NCBI GenBank assembly: GCA_002435745.1
Contig: DIWT01000013.1
Span: forward strand, 54,580 to 89,423
DNA length: 34,844 nucleotides
DNA from: a bacterium UBP15_UBA6099
GTDB lineage: Bacteria > UBP15 > UBA6099
Reading direction: 5' to 3'
The notes under the pieces were generated by a model. That model was not told the DNA's origin and made no database searches. It worked only from the letters and a program-made list of their open reading frames with translations. A program made the translations under genes and the position numbers. Positions 9,035 to 18,944 of this stretch are shown piece after piece (the first letter of the stretch is position 1; every line of letters begins with the position of its first letter).

Positions 9035-11725
9035 TCAGAAAAATTCAATGGATGATTTTATTGCGCTCATCGCGCTCGAATGCTTCGAGAACGTGTCCGA
9101 CGGCGCGGCGAAATGAAAATACACCAATCCCAAATCGTACTGAAGAGCCGTGACGTCCAACTTGATGAACTGGTTTTTGTGGTCCATCGCGCTGGCAGTG
9201 AAAAACTCGGCTTTTTTGCCTCCGATTGTCGTTTCTCCCGATTTTCCGTGCTTCGCCTTTTTCAGCGCGCCGAACAGGTCCGTCATATAAACATTCTCGG
9301 TTCCCATCGCGCCTTTCACAGTGTCCCAAACGTCTGCCTTCTTTTTCGAATTCTTTTTGTCGGGAGAAAGATACATGTTGGCGATCAGCGTCGGGTCGGA
9401 CTCGGAGATGAACATTATCTTTCTGGCAAAACCGAGGTCCAGAACCTTCATCCGCATCCCTTTGGGACAGCGCACTTTGAACTTGTAGAACGCGTCCTGA
9501 TACGTCGCGTCGTCCAAATATGTTCTCACGCCGGTGTCGATGACGCCCGAATCTAGGGGGCCTTCCTCGACCCCCGCTAGGTCGGGGGTCGGCCTGACGC
9601 CGAGCGCGACTCCGATGTGCCCCTTCTCGTTGAACGAGCTTGCCGTGTCCAACTGAATGTGCAGCGCCCCCGGAAAGAACGCCAGATTAGACGCGTCAAC
9701 GTCCAGCCATTCCCCGTCGACGTGTATCTGGTTCCAGACGTGGTATCCGTATTCGCCCGCGATATACCTCTGTCCGAAAACGAACCTCGTAGGCACTCCG
9801 CTGATCCTCGCCAGCGTGGCGAATAACACCGCGAAATGCTTGCAGTCCCCGGATTTCGTCATCAGTATCGCCGACGCCGGTTTCACATAGAACGCGTTGA
9901 CGTCTTTCGGCTCGATGTTTCTTATCAGCCAATTGAATATCTTTTTCGAGATTTCCATCGGGTCGGTCTCCGCCCCAACTATGCTTCGCGCGAGCTTGAC
10001 GAGCGACGCGTCCTCCGTCTGAATGATTGAGTCCGCGACAAGATAGGAATCGAGGTCGGCTTCGTCCGAGGGGCGGGAAGGGACAAGCGGCTCGTCTCCG
10101 GGGAGTCGCCGGATAGTTTCTATTTCCGCCTCGAACAGTCCCGGCTCGACCTCTTTGACGCTTATCAGCCTTTGCCTCGGCCCTTCAAGCTTCAACTTGT
10201 CAGGCGTCGCCTCGCTCCATGATATCTTAGCCGTCGCCCGCTCTACCCCGTCCGGCGTAGCAATGAAATTCCCTTTCGCCGATTTTCTGAAATCCTCTAT
10301 CATCGCGTTGATGTCGATGACCGCCGGCTTGATTTTTTCCGGATCTGGATCGAACGCCAACCTCATGTCGTGCCTTTTAATGTAGTCGAATTTCCTGATG
10401 ACCGCGCCGTCGGCCTCTATCAGCGCGAGTTGATTGAACTTGTCGTGATTTTTTTCGAAAACCCAGACCGCATAAAGGTCTGCGTCTCCGTCCCGCGCCG
10501 GAAAGAAATCGATTGTCTTGGCCGTGACCTTTATGTCGTCGCATGCCGCCGTCGCGCCCTTGCCCTTGCCTGATATTTCCGCGATGCCATTCATAGCCTC
10601 TCTCAAATCCATCGCGGTCAATACCGTAAGCTCCGTCTCTTTCCCCACCGCCAACCCCTCCGACGCGATCTTCGCAAACAGAAACTCCTCCGTCACATAT
10701 TTCGCTTCTTCCTCGAACGCGCGCGCCGACGTCTTAAATGATACCCTTTCCCCGCAAATCAACCTAAACACAAGCCTTAGCCCCGCGTCAAGCTTCGGAT
10801 CCGAGATCGATCTGTCCGCGCAAAAAGACTCTAAACTCATTCCCGCAGAAAATGACTTCACGATTTTCCGGGCCATTTTCCTGCCCATCCCCATTTTGAC
10901 GTCCGACACCGCTTCCAACTCTCCGTATTTGTTCGTTTCCGCTTTCGTTTCTATCTCATACTCAAGCTCGTCTATGCGCGTTTTGCGTTGACATTCAAAG
11001 CTTTTGAGCGACATGTCTTCGGCGTCAACTTCGGATTCGCATTTGACGTCGGAAAGTATTTTCAGCGACTCGTCTTCGTCCGGGCTTATCACTTCGGTGT
11101 CGTAAAAGTATTCCTCGGAAAACATTCCTGATTCGCCGGAGTTTTCCTTGTCCATCCACATGATTCCGGCTGGCTGATCTCCGAAATAAATCAAATAAGA
11201 AAGCTCGTCCCTGCCCGCCTTCCGGCATGCGGGGCTGGGCACAGCCGAGGCGTCGCCGAAAAAGCGGACAGTCGGAATACGCGCCTCGCCATCCAGCGCG
11301 GAGGAAAAATACCTGAACACGACTTTGTCCGCGCTTTCGGGATAAAGAGAGGCTCTCAATTCCGAAGAGACGGGACGCCCGCGAAACACCTGCCTGTCGA
11401 ATTGAAAATCCCCACCGGAGTTTACGTATATCTCGACCAAGTCCGGCAAATCTTCAGGAGCGGCGTCCGGCCCGAAATCCAAAACTATCTCTCTAACCAC
11501 CGGCGGTTTCGCCGCGTCTGCGGCTCTGTAAACAACCTCCAGCGGAAGCTCGTCTCTTCGCCCGAAACCCGCCGCTCTTGCTGATTCCCCTTTTGCCGTC
11601 TTGCCGCTGTAAAGCCCGGTGGTTTTTTCCAGAACGAAGCTGGAATCCAGATTTGAGCCGAAGGCCGCGCCGCAGAAAAACACGCTTAAAACCAAGAAAA
11701 ACGCAGCCGCTCCGGTTGCCCTCAT
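9035..11725 (-). CDS. Exported transglutaminase-fold protein with long N-terminal region
   Basis: This 896-residue protein begins with a signal peptide (about 1-23). Residues of about 24-560 are beta-rich and resemble no family I can name with certainty; the arrangement recalls DUF3857 plus transglutaminase proteins. A transglutaminase/protease core follows at about 570-690 with the triad Cys628 in KSGDCKHF, His662 in GYHVWNQ and Asp675 in WLDVDAS. About 200 further residues follow, containing a basic stretch near SPDKKNSKKK. The family can act as a cysteine protease, amidase or crosslinking enzyme; the sequence does not say which. Export suggests a periplasmic or outer-surface substrate. The ribosome site GGGGA lies 7 bases before the ATG. 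Confidence 0.8.
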   Translation of the reverse strand: MRATGAAAFFLVLSVFFCGAAFGSNLDSSFVLEKTTGLYSGKTAKGESARAAGFGRRDELPLEVVYRAADAAKPPVVREIVLDFGPDAAPEDLPDLVEIYVNSGGDFQFDRQVFRGRPVSSELRASLYPESADKVVFRYFSSALDGEARIPTVRFFGDASAVPSPACRKAGRDELSYLIYFGDQPAGIMWMDKENSGESGMFSEEYFYDTEVISPDEDESLKILSDVKCESEVDAEDMSLKSFECQRKTRIDELEYEIETKAETNKYGELEAVSDVKMGMGRKMARKIVKSFSAGMSLESFCADRSISDPKLDAGLRLVFRLICGERVSFKTSARAFEEEAKYVTEEFLFAKIASEGLAVGKETELTVLTAMDLREAMNGIAEISGKGKGATAACDDIKVTAKTIDFFPARDGDADLYAVWVFEKNHDKFNQLALIEADGAVIRKFDYIKRHDMRLAFDPDPEKIKPAVIDINAMIEDFRKSAKGNFIATPDGVERATAKISWSEATPDKLKLEGPRQRLISVKEVEPGLFEAEIETIRRLPGDEPLVPSRPSDEADLDSYLVADSIIQTEDASLVKLARSIVGAETDPMEISKKIFNWLIRNIEPKDVNAFYVKPASAILMTKSGDCKHFAVLFATLARISGVPTRFVFGQRYIAGEYGYHVWNQIHVDGEWLDVDASNLAFFPGALHIQLDTASSFNEKGHIGVALGVRPTPDLAGVEEGPLDSGVIDTGVRTYLDDATYQDAFYKFKVRCPKGMRMKVLDLGFARKIMFISESDPTLIANMYLSPDKKNSKKKADVWDTVKGAMGTENVYMTDLFGALKKAKHGKSGETTIGGKKAEFFTASAMDHKNQFIKLDVTALQYDLGLVYFHFAAPSDTFSKHSSAMSAIKSSIEFF

Positions 11726-11763
11726 CGTTTGTCCCCAAGTTGATTCGTGTCGCTTCTCGATGA

Positions 11764-11792
11764 ATTATATTTACGCCGTCGCGCTAACGCAA
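11764..11792 (-). promoter_or_regulatory. Promoter for the transglutaminase-fold gene
   Basis: On the minus strand TTGCGT (11787-11792), a 17-base spacer and a perfect TATAAT (11764-11769) lie 39 bases upstream of the start codon. The -35 is weak, the -10 is consensus. Confidence 0.5.
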
Positions 11793-11921
11793 CGCGGCGC
11801 GCGGAAAAAATGCCCATACCCGCGCGCTTGTCGCCGCGCGAGCGGAAATTTGTTAAGATTCATCGTGAGGGCGGGGGAAAATAAAGTCCCCCCGCTCGAT
11901 GCGCGGTCGCGAGGCACGTTA

Positions 11922-13109
11922 ATGAAAGCGGTTCTGATAATTCTGGACGGAGTGGGAACCGGGGCGCTGCCGGACGCTCCGGACTACGGCGACGCCGGAG
12001 CGGACACGCTCGGCAACCTGTCTCGCGCGCGCGGCGGGCTTCGTCTGCCGAACCTGCAACGGCTGGGACTGGGAAACATTGCGGACATCGCGGGGGTTCC
12101 GCCCGCCGCGCGTCCGGAGGCTTCTTTCGGGCGCATGGCCGAGATGTCTCCGGCTAAGGATTCTACCTCCGGGCACTGGGAGATAGCGTGTCAGGCGCGC
12201 GAAGCGCCTCCCGCCGTCTATCCTGACGGGTTTCCGCCGGATGTCGTGTCGATGTTCGCCGAAAAGACGGGCCGTAAGCTGATCGGCAACAAGGCGGCGA
12301 GCGGCACGGAGATAATAGACGAGCTTGGGGCCGAGCATCTGCGGACGGGCCGCCCCATCGTCTACACTTCCGCGGACAGCGTGTTTCAGGTCGCGGCGCA
12401 CAAGGACATCATGCCCGTCGAGGAGCTTTACCGCGTCTGCCGGGTGGTTCGCGAAGAGATAATGAACGACCGCCCGCGCTCCGTGGACAGGGTGATAGCC
12501 AGACCGTTCGAGGGGGAGCCGGGGGCGTTCAGGCGGACGCGACTGCGCCGCGATTTCTCCATCCCGCCTCCGTATCCGACTCTTCTGGACATGGCGCGGG
12601 AGGCGGGCGTTTTCGTCTTCGGCATAGGAAAGGTGGACGACCTGTTCGGCGGGCGCGGGTTCGACGACTGCATCCACACAAGCTCGAACGCGGACGGAAT
12701 CGAGCGGCTGCGGGCGGCGCTGTTGGAAAAAAGGCCGAAAGATAATAGAATGTTAATCTTCGCCAACCTGATCGATTTCGATCAGGAGCACGGGCATAGA
12801 AGGGACGAGGAGGGTTTCGCGAAGGCGCTCGAGGAGTTCGACGCGGCGCTTCCGGGCCTGTTGGCAGGGCTTGGGCCGGACGATATGGCGGCGGCGACCG
12901 CCGACCACGGTTGCGACCCCACCCTCAAGAGGCACACCGACCACACGCGGGAATATGTCCCGTTGCTCGTGGCCGGAGGCGGCGCGGGGAAACCCCGTCC
13001 GCTTGGGACTCGCGAGTCGTTCGCGGATTTGGGCGCTTCAGTCGCCGCGTTCCTCGGTCTTCCGCCCGCGCCTCGCGGGGTTCCTTTTCTGCCCGCCGCA
13101 GTGGATTGA
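11922..13109 (+). CDS. deoB: Phosphopentomutase
   Basis: This enzyme interconverts ribose (or deoxyribose) 1-phosphate and 5-phosphate, linking nucleoside salvage to the pentose phosphate pool in the cytoplasm. The 395-residue length matches the family. The alkaline-phosphatase-superfamily metal sites are visible: LDGVGTG with Asp9, NLIDFDQEHGHRRD, and TADHGCDPT with a following TDHTREYVP. The phospho-acceptor region reads AKDSTSGHWE (S81/T82), where many homologues have KDTxTGHWE; hydroxyl residues are retained. The start at 11922 is chosen because GAGG lies 7 bases upstream and MKAVLIILDG is the canonical N-terminus; an open frame extending upstream to 11619 has no family similarity. The LptA-like gene follows after 10 bases, so deoB probably leads the lpt operon. 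Confidence 0.93.
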   Translation: MKAVLIILDGVGTGALPDAPDYGDAGADTLGNLSRARGGLRLPNLQRLGLGNIADIAGVPPAARPEASFGRMAEMSPAKDSTSGHWEIACQAREAPPAVYPDGFPPDVVSMFAEKTGRKLIGNKAASGTEIIDELGAEHLRTGRPIVYTSADSVFQVAAHKDIMPVEELYRVCRVVREEIMNDRPRSVDRVIARPFEGEPGAFRRTRLRRDFSIPPPYPTLLDMAREAGVFVFGIGKVDDLFGGRGFDDCIHTSSNADGIERLRAALLEKRPKDNRMLIFANLIDFDQEHGHRRDEEGFAKALEEFDAALPGLLAGLGPDDMAAATADHGCDPTLKRHTDHTREYVPLLVAGGGAGKPRPLGTRESFADLGASVAAFLGLPPAPRGVPFLPAAVD

Positions 13110-13119
13110 AGGTTTTTAT

Positions 13120-14390
13120 ATGGCTTTGATTATGAGAATCCGCATTCCGGCCCGCGCGGCTCTCCTCGCCGCCGTCGCGCTTGCGATTGTGAGCTCTTTC
13201 GCGCCCGCCGTTGCCGCGCCGTCAGCCGCCCCCGCAAAACAAACCGTTACCATCAAGGCGGACCGCTTCGAGGGCGACCTCGACGCGGAAATCCTTTCGG
13301 TGTCCGGCGGAACGGTCATCGAGACGGACGGGCTGAAGATAACGGGCGACAAGCTGGAGCTTAACAGGAAGACGAACATGGCGCGGCTGTCCGGTACGCC
13401 CGCAAGAGCGTACGCTACGGCGCGCGGAAAAGACTCCGGCGCGGGAGCCGCCGATCTTAAAACAGCGGTTTGGAAAATGGACAGCGGCGGGTTTCCGGGA
13501 ACGAAGATAGCCGAGTTCGCGAAGGCGGCGGAGCGGACGCCGGGCGCGGCGGGAGCCTCTTCGGTGATAGCCGCAACGTCGATATCCGCGGACATCGACC
13601 GGGGGCTGATAACCGCCGAGGGCGGATGCTCGGCGCTCAGCGCGGAAGGCGGAGCGGTGATGTTCACGCAGACGGGCCGCGCGACCGCCAAGGTGTCCGC
13701 CGAAGGCGGAGACGCCGGGAGCGGGTCAAGGCTGCTGTGGGCGGAGAGCCGGGAGAACGCGAAGGTGTTCTACGCGGCCCCGGCGGCGGCGGACGGCAGC
13801 CGGGAGGAGTTCGTGATATCCGCCGGGAGGTTCCGGTATGACGCCGTCGCGGCGCTGTTCGAGGCGTCCGGCACGGCGAGGATCGAGTTCGAGGACGGGG
13901 AACTGGCGGCGGAATCGCTGATAGGCAATCTGCCGGGAGGCGAAGGCTCTACGCGCGGCGGCGGGAAAGTGGCTCTGCGAGGGACGGTCTCCGGCAGGAT
14001 AGGCGCGCTGAGCGTCTTCGCCGGGGAGATATCCGTCGCGCTGGAGGACGCTGAGTCGAGAGAGAAGCGCGAGAAAGCGGCGGCGGCGGCGAAGAAGAAA
14101 GATTTTGAGACGGAAGGCGCGGACGGAAAAGAAGGCGGGAGCCAAGAGCGACGGGCGCGCTCGGCGACGCTGACGGCAGGCCGCGCGGACATCGACCTGC
14201 CCGGCCGCTTCGCGGACATTTCCGGCGGCGCAACCTTGGAAACTTCCGACGGCAACAAGTTCTCGGCGTCCGGCGGCAGAATCGAGTTCGGCGACGATCT
14301 GGCGTCTGTGAAAAAGATACGGATGGAAAACGTGCGGATACAATACAACATGGAGAGCGAGGCGCTCGCGCCCGCCGGGGGGAAACCCTG

Positions 14391-14391
<1 letters not shown>
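13120..14391 (+). CDS. LptA/OstA-like periplasmic LPS-transport protein
   Basis: This 423-residue protein has a signal peptide ending at about residue 33 (AVAA). It then has OstA-like repeats: ADRFEGD at about 43-49, which matches the position of the LptA core opening, VSGGTVIETDGLKITGDKLEL, and later RFRYD and FADISGGATLETSDGNKFSASGG. The beta-jellyroll OstA/LptA fold bridges LPS between the inner-membrane LptBFG complex and the outer membrane. It is more than twice the length of E. coli LptA and has a charged Ala/Lys/Glu-rich insertion at about 310-345. Calling it LptA rests on weak repeats plus its position: it overlaps lptB by one base (TGATG). The start at 13120 has GAAGG 7 bases upstream. 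Confidence 0.7.
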
Positions 14392-15152
<761 letters not shown>

Positions 15153-15203
15153 CCCGCGTTTTTTGACGTCGCGGTCCGGAGTCCTGAGGCGCCGAACGGC
15201 GCT

Positions 15204-16292
15204 ATGAAGCTAACCGACAGAGCCGTCCTCGGAGAGATAGTCCCGACGTTCGCGTTCGGCGTTCTCGCTTTCACCGCGCTCCTGCTGGGGGTCGGCGGGA
15301 TATACGAAATAATCCGGCTCGCCGCCGACTACTCGGTGAGCGCGCCCACCGTCGTAAAGGTGTTCCTGCTGAAGATGCCGTGGATAGTGGCGCTCACGCT
15401 TCCGATGTCGGCTCTGTTCAGCGTGCTTCTGGCGTTCAGCCGGTTCTCGACGGACCTAGAGATGACGGCGTGGCGCTCCGGCGGGGTCAGCTTCTCCCGG
15501 CTTCTTGCCCCCACTCTCGTCTTCGGCCTGACAGTAAGCGTCCTCACCCTTCTGATGAACGACACTCTGGCCCCTATGGCCAACACCGAATTCAACGCGC
15601 TGGTGGACCAGATAAAAGTGGAGGCGGGAGAGAATATACGGAAGGAAAACGCGCTGATACCCGAATTCGGAGACGAGGGGCTGAAAAGCGTGCTTTACGC
15701 GGACTCGATGGAAGGCAGGCGGCTGGTGGACGTGTGCTACACGCAGATGGAAAACGGGCGGGTCTCGAAAATAACCATCGCGCGGGAAGCGGTCTGGGTG
15801 GACAACGTCTGGCGCTTCAGGAACGGCTCGCAACTGCTGTTCAACTCCGCCGGAGAGCTTAAAAACCTTGTAACGTTCGAAAGGCTGGATATAATATTTA
15901 AACAGAAGCTGGAAGACATGGCCCGGCAGAAGACTCGCGCGGGCGACTACACATTCAGGGAATTGAAGGACAGGATAGAACTGCTGGAGAAGCAGCAAAT
16001 CGAAAAAACGGCGCTAAACAAGCTGAAAGTGGATTTTCACAGCAAACTGGCCATCCCGTTCGCCAGTTTCACTTTCGTCCTGATAGCCGCGCCGTTGGGG
16101 CTGAAGCCGCAGAGGTCCGGCTCGTCTGTGGGCTTCGGGTTGAGTATAATTATTATTTTAATATATTATATATCGCAGATGATATTGCGAGGGTTGGGAC
16201 AGGCGTTTCTGAACCCGGCGCTCGCCGCGTGGCTGCCGAATATCGCCCTGATGATAGCCGGAGCGGCGCTTTGTTACAGGGCATCAAGATAA
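15204..16292 (+). CDS. LptF/LptG family LPS export permease
   Basis: This 362-residue YjgP/YjgQ family protein has about three transmembrane helices near the N-terminus (about 12-37, 55-78, 100-120), a central periplasmic region (about 125-265) with the usual beta-jellyroll length, and three C-terminal helices (about 280-358). The EMTAWRSGG segment (about 85-93) matches the conserved cytoplasmic loop of the family. It would form the transmembrane channel with a second permease, not seen in this window, and LptB. Whether it is LptF or LptG cannot be decided. A short GCGCC/GGCGC hairpin (15189-15202) ends one base before the ATG, and the nearest GAGG lies about 15 bases upstream, so initiation may be controlled or may depend on coupling. 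Confidence 0.9.
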   Translation: MKLTDRAVLGEIVPTFAFGVLAFTALLLGVGGIYEIIRLAADYSVSAPTVVKVFLLKMPWIVALTLPMSALFSVLLAFSRFSTDLEMTAWRSGGVSFSRLLAPTLVFGLTVSVLTLLMNDTLAPMANTEFNALVDQIKVEAGENIRKENALIPEFGDEGLKSVLYADSMEGRRLVDVCYTQMENGRVSKITIAREAVWVDNVWRFRNGSQLLFNSAGELKNLVTFERLDIIFKQKLEDMARQKTRAGDYTFRELKDRIELLEKQQIEKTALNKLKVDFHSKLAIPFASFTFVLIAAPLGLKPQRSGSSVGFGLSIIIILIYYISQMILRGLGQAFLNPALAAWLPNIALMIAGAALCYRASR

Positions 16293-16344
16293 ATACGCGC
16301 CCGGCGGGGCGTTCAACTTTCCGCCGCACACGGGAGGGACTCCA

Positions 16345-16911
16345 ATGAAAACCATGAAAATCGTCATCAAAGGCAACAACGTCAAAGTGACTCAGTCGCT
16401 TCGCGATTACGTAAACGACAAGATCGGCCGGCTCTCGAAATACTACGACAAAGTGTCCCGCGCGGAAGTCGAGCTTCAGTACCAAGACAACAAGAGCGCG
16501 GAGGAAACCCAGCGGGTGGAGGTCACCCTGACCGCCAACGGGTCGATATTCCGCTGCGAAGAGGCCTCCATCAGCATGTACGCCTCGATCGACATCGCCG
16601 CCGAAAAACTCGAACGCCAGCTCAAACGCTTCAAACAGAAGCAGGTCGGACGCGGTCGCGGAGTGAAACACAGCGCGGAACTCGACGCCATTGCCCCGCC
16701 CTACGAAGACATGCCCGGCAAGCGCGAGCCGGAAATCGTAAGAACCAAAAAGTTCGCCGTCAAGCCCATGACTCCTTCCGAGGCCAGCCTTCAGATGGAG
16801 ATGCTAAATCACAGCTTCTACGTCTTCCTGAACTCGGAAACGGAGCAGATAAACGTGCTCTACGCTCGCAACGACGGCGACTTCGCCCTCATCGAGCCGG
16901 AATACGAATAA
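16345..16911 (+). CDS. hpf: Long-form ribosome hibernation promoting factor
   Basis: This 188-residue protein has the S30AE fold at the N-terminus (about 1-105: VKVTQSLRDYVNDKIGRL) and the C-terminal dimerisation domain (about 130-188: KFAVKPMTPSEASLQMEMLNHSFYVF...). The two-domain length is that of long HPF, which dimerises 70S ribosomes into inactive 100S particles in stationary phase. The preceding GGGAGGG lies 7 bases from the ATG. It is the last gene of the deoB-lpt block, 52 bases after the permease. In proteobacteria hpf commonly lies downstream of lptB and rpoN; here rpoN is absent and a permease takes its place. Confidence 0.93.
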   Translation: MKTMKIVIKGNNVKVTQSLRDYVNDKIGRLSKYYDKVSRAEVELQYQDNKSAEETQRVEVTLTANGSIFRCEEASISMYASIDIAAEKLERQLKRFKQKQVGRGRGVKHSAELDAIAPPYEDMPGKREPEIVRTKKFAVKPMTPSEASLQMEMLNHSFYVFLNSETEQINVLYARNDGDFALIEPEYE

Positions 16912-16984
16912 GCTCTGACAACAGATTGTCCGGGTTGCGCTTCATGGGAAACTTTAATAGCATTCCCTTGCACTTGTTATTATC

Positions 16985-17088
16985 TGATTCTACCCGCTGC
17001 CATGCGCGCCATGCGCAAAGCTTTTTCCTTCGCGCATGTTGCTTTTTACCAAACAGTAAACGGGAGCTTTCATTTAGTTCTTCGCATA
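16985..17088 (+). repeat. 104-bp dispersed repeat, copy 1
   Basis: This copy aligns without gaps to 33576-33679 at roughly 88 percent identity, with mostly transition differences. It begins TGATTCTACCC, contains a hairpin (CATGCGCAAA at 17010-17019 with TTCGCGCATG at 17029-17038), and ends with a conserved GGGAGCTTTCATTTAGTTCT tail. No protein is encoded. Confidence 0.85.
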
Positions 17089-17090
17089 AT

Positions 17091-17144
17091 TGATTTTACC
17101 CGCGCGTTTGTGTGCCATGCACAAAATTTTTTCTTTTGTGCATG
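17091..17144 (+). repeat. Dispersed repeat, copy 2 (5' half only)
   Basis: Two bases after copy 1, the element starts again with TGATTTTACCC and carries its own hairpin: CATGCACAAAA (17116-17126) and TTTTGTGCATG (17134-17144), an 11-bp perfect stem. The tail half is missing. One stem pair differs from copy 3 by a compensatory G-C to A-T change. Confidence 0.8.
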
Positions 17145-17294
17145 AGCGAAAACAGCAACAATTCATGGGTAATTCCAAATAATAAGTCGTATAATTCTTC
17201 ATATAATATTCGTTTATTTTCTAGCATGCGCCTAAATCAGAGCTTTGCTCCCGCCTTAGACGATCATGATGAAATACCCAGAAAAATATCGGCG

Positions 17295-18944
17295 CTAGTT
17301 GGCGATATCCAGCATTTCGTTTTCCCAAGCGATGACGAACGACTCGACGACCGCCGGGTCGAACTGAGAGCCGGAGTTGCGCTTGATTTCCTCGACCGCT
17401 TCGGCGGCGGAAAGTTTTTCTCTGTGCGGGCGCGGGGAAGTCATGGCGTCAAAGGCGTCCGCGACGGCTAGAATGCGGGACGCCAAGGGGATATCCGCTC
17501 CCGCGAGTCCTTCAGGATATCCTGCCCCGTCCCAGCGCTCGTGGTGACGAAGTACGGCGGCGCTGACTTTTTTCTCAACGCCTATGGGGTTTATTATTTC
17601 GCATGACAGCGCGGCGTGTTTCTTTATAATATCCATTTCCGAGGAATCTACGGCGGATGTTTTCAGCAGGATAGCGTCGGGAACGGCGAGTTTTCCGGCG
17701 TCATGGGTCAACCCGGCGACGCGGAGTATTTCCCGAAGCTCGATGTCGTCCGGGCGCATAAAGCCGGCGACGCATTCGGCAAGTTTTGCCACCCGTTCGG
17801 CGTGCCCTGCGTGGCAAGGGTCTTTCGATTCAAGAGCTTTCGACAGCGAGGCGACCGCGCCCATAAACATCTCGTTCTTCTGGTTCATGAGCAACGAGTT
17901 CCTTACGGCCACTGCGGACTCGCTCGATATCATATCCAACAGGGCAAGGTCGTCTTCGTCGAAATCCGCGTCCCCTTTTTTGTTTATCGCCTGCAGCACT
18001 CCTGAAACCTCGTTGTCCGAGCGCAGAGGAACGCACAGCACGGAGCGGGTGACGAATCCCGTCCTTATATCCAGCGAACCGTCGAATCGGGAATCGCTAT
18101 GGACATCGTTGCATATGATGGGAACGCCCGACGCCGCGCAGGCCCCGGCTATGCCCGTCGAGGCCGGAATCGAAACTTTCTCCAGATCGCGTTTCTTTTC
18201 TCCGGTGACCACGTGGAAGACAAGGCTCTCTTTTTCGTTGTCAAGCAGCAATAGCGATGCGGCTTCGACTCCGAGTATGTCCTTTGCGGCGTTCATCACC
18301 GCCGACAGAACGTCCGACAGCGAAAGGCTGCTGTTGACGGCGTGGCTGACGTCCAGAAGCCGCTGTTTTCTTTCGACATCTTTTTTCATGCCCTCTATCA
18401 GGCGCTCGTTTTCTAGGGTCATCGAGATGACCCCGGCGAGGCTTTCAAACACCTCTGACAACTGGGCCGGACTTTTAACTTCCTCGTCGTCAATATTGAC
18501 GCCTTCTAGCACTCCTATCACTCTGTCTCCGGATTTCAGGGGCACGGCGATTAGAGACCGTGTGCTGTAGCCGACCGTTTCATCTATGGTTTTGTAGAAG
18601 TCCCTGTCTTTCTCGGTGTTCTCGATGAGGACGGTTTCGCCTGAGGCGATGACTTTTCCGGCGATGCCCTTAGCGGCGTCCATTTTAACGCCGGTCAGTT
18701 CGCCTTCTTTCTCGCCTCTGACCATGAAAAATTCAAGATTGTCGCCGGAAGCGTCGAGCAGGAGTATGGAAGCGCCCTCCATCTCGACTAGGCTGAATAT
18801 GCGGTCCATGATGAAATTGAGCGTCTGAAGGGGAGTCTCGGAGCGCGGGAGCATTCGGGTGATTTCCTGAACTATGTCCAGTTTGAAGTTCGCAAGTTTG
18901 AGTTCGATTTCAAGGTCCAGAGCGGACTGATTTTTGTCAGACAT
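17295..18944 (-). CDS. GAF-GAF-HD-GYP protein (putative cyclic-di-GMP phosphodiesterase)
   Basis: This 549-residue cytoplasmic protein has two GAF sensor domains (about 40-180 and 208-350), each with a SVL/RSL..VPL core, then an HD-GYP domain (about 360-540). Catalytic residues visible are His381, the HD pair His414-Asp415 with Lys418, HHE at 468-470 and the GYP triplet at 475-477 in HHERWDGAGYP. HD-GYP enzymes hydrolyse cyclic di-GMP; the intact motif suggests activity. The HDAGK has Ala where Ile or Val is usual. The start at 18944 is chosen because GAGG lies 8 bases upstream and the frame before it is Arg-rich shadow. It overlaps the end of the HPt gene by 8 bases, so the two are translationally coupled. 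Confidence 0.9.
   Translation of the reverse strand: MSDKNQSALDLEIELKLANFKLDIVQEITRMLPRSETPLQTLNFIMDRIFSLVEMEGASILLLDASGDNLEFFMVRGEKEGELTGVKMDAAKGIAGKVIASGETVLIENTEKDRDFYKTIDETVGYSTRSLIAVPLKSGDRVIGVLEGVNIDDEEVKSPAQLSEVFESLAGVISMTLENERLIEGMKKDVERKQRLLDVSHAVNSSLSLSDVLSAVMNAAKDILGVEAASLLLLDNEKESLVFHVVTGEKKRDLEKVSIPASTGIAGACAASGVPIICNDVHSDSRFDGSLDIRTGFVTRSVLCVPLRSDNEVSGVLQAINKKGDADFDEDDLALLDMISSESAVAVRNSLLMNQKNEMFMGAVASLSKALESKDPCHAGHAERVAKLAECVAGFMRPDDIELREILRVAGLTHDAGKLAVPDAILLKTSAVDSSEMDIIKKHAALSCEIINPIGVEKKVSAAVLRHHERWDGAGYPEGLAGADIPLASRILAVADAFDAMTSPRPHREKLSAAEAVEEIKRNSGSQFDPAVVESFVIAWENEMLDIAN

Larger units (their letters stand above)
16912..17294. other. Gene-free region with hairpin repeats
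   Basis: This 383-base stretch lies between two convergent operons. It holds two adjacent copies of a hairpin repeat (16985-17144), an AT-rich stretch at 17150-17225, and a possible decayed palindrome at 17228-17274. Open frames here show no codon or family support. Confidence 0.65.

Noticed and set aside
11619..11921. Upstream extension of phosphopentomutase
   Set aside because: The frame is open but overlaps the divergent gene's start and promoter; the canonical N-terminus and ribosome site are at 11922.
11919..12677. A 252-residue minus-strand frame
   Set aside because: It lies opposite phosphopentomutase, which has full family motifs, and shows none itself.
12871..13119. Upstream extension of the LptA-like protein
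   Set aside because: It overlaps the phosphopentomutase 3' end and would bury the signal peptide; the ribosome site fits 13120.
16985..17144. CRISPR repeat pair
   Set aside because: Only one full copy and one half copy are adjacent, with no spacer of constant length and no cas genes; the structure fits a dispersed hairpin element.
17112..17471. A 119-residue plus-strand frame after the repeats
   Set aside because: It starts inside the repeat hairpin and runs antisense into the HD-GYP gene; no protein features are visible.
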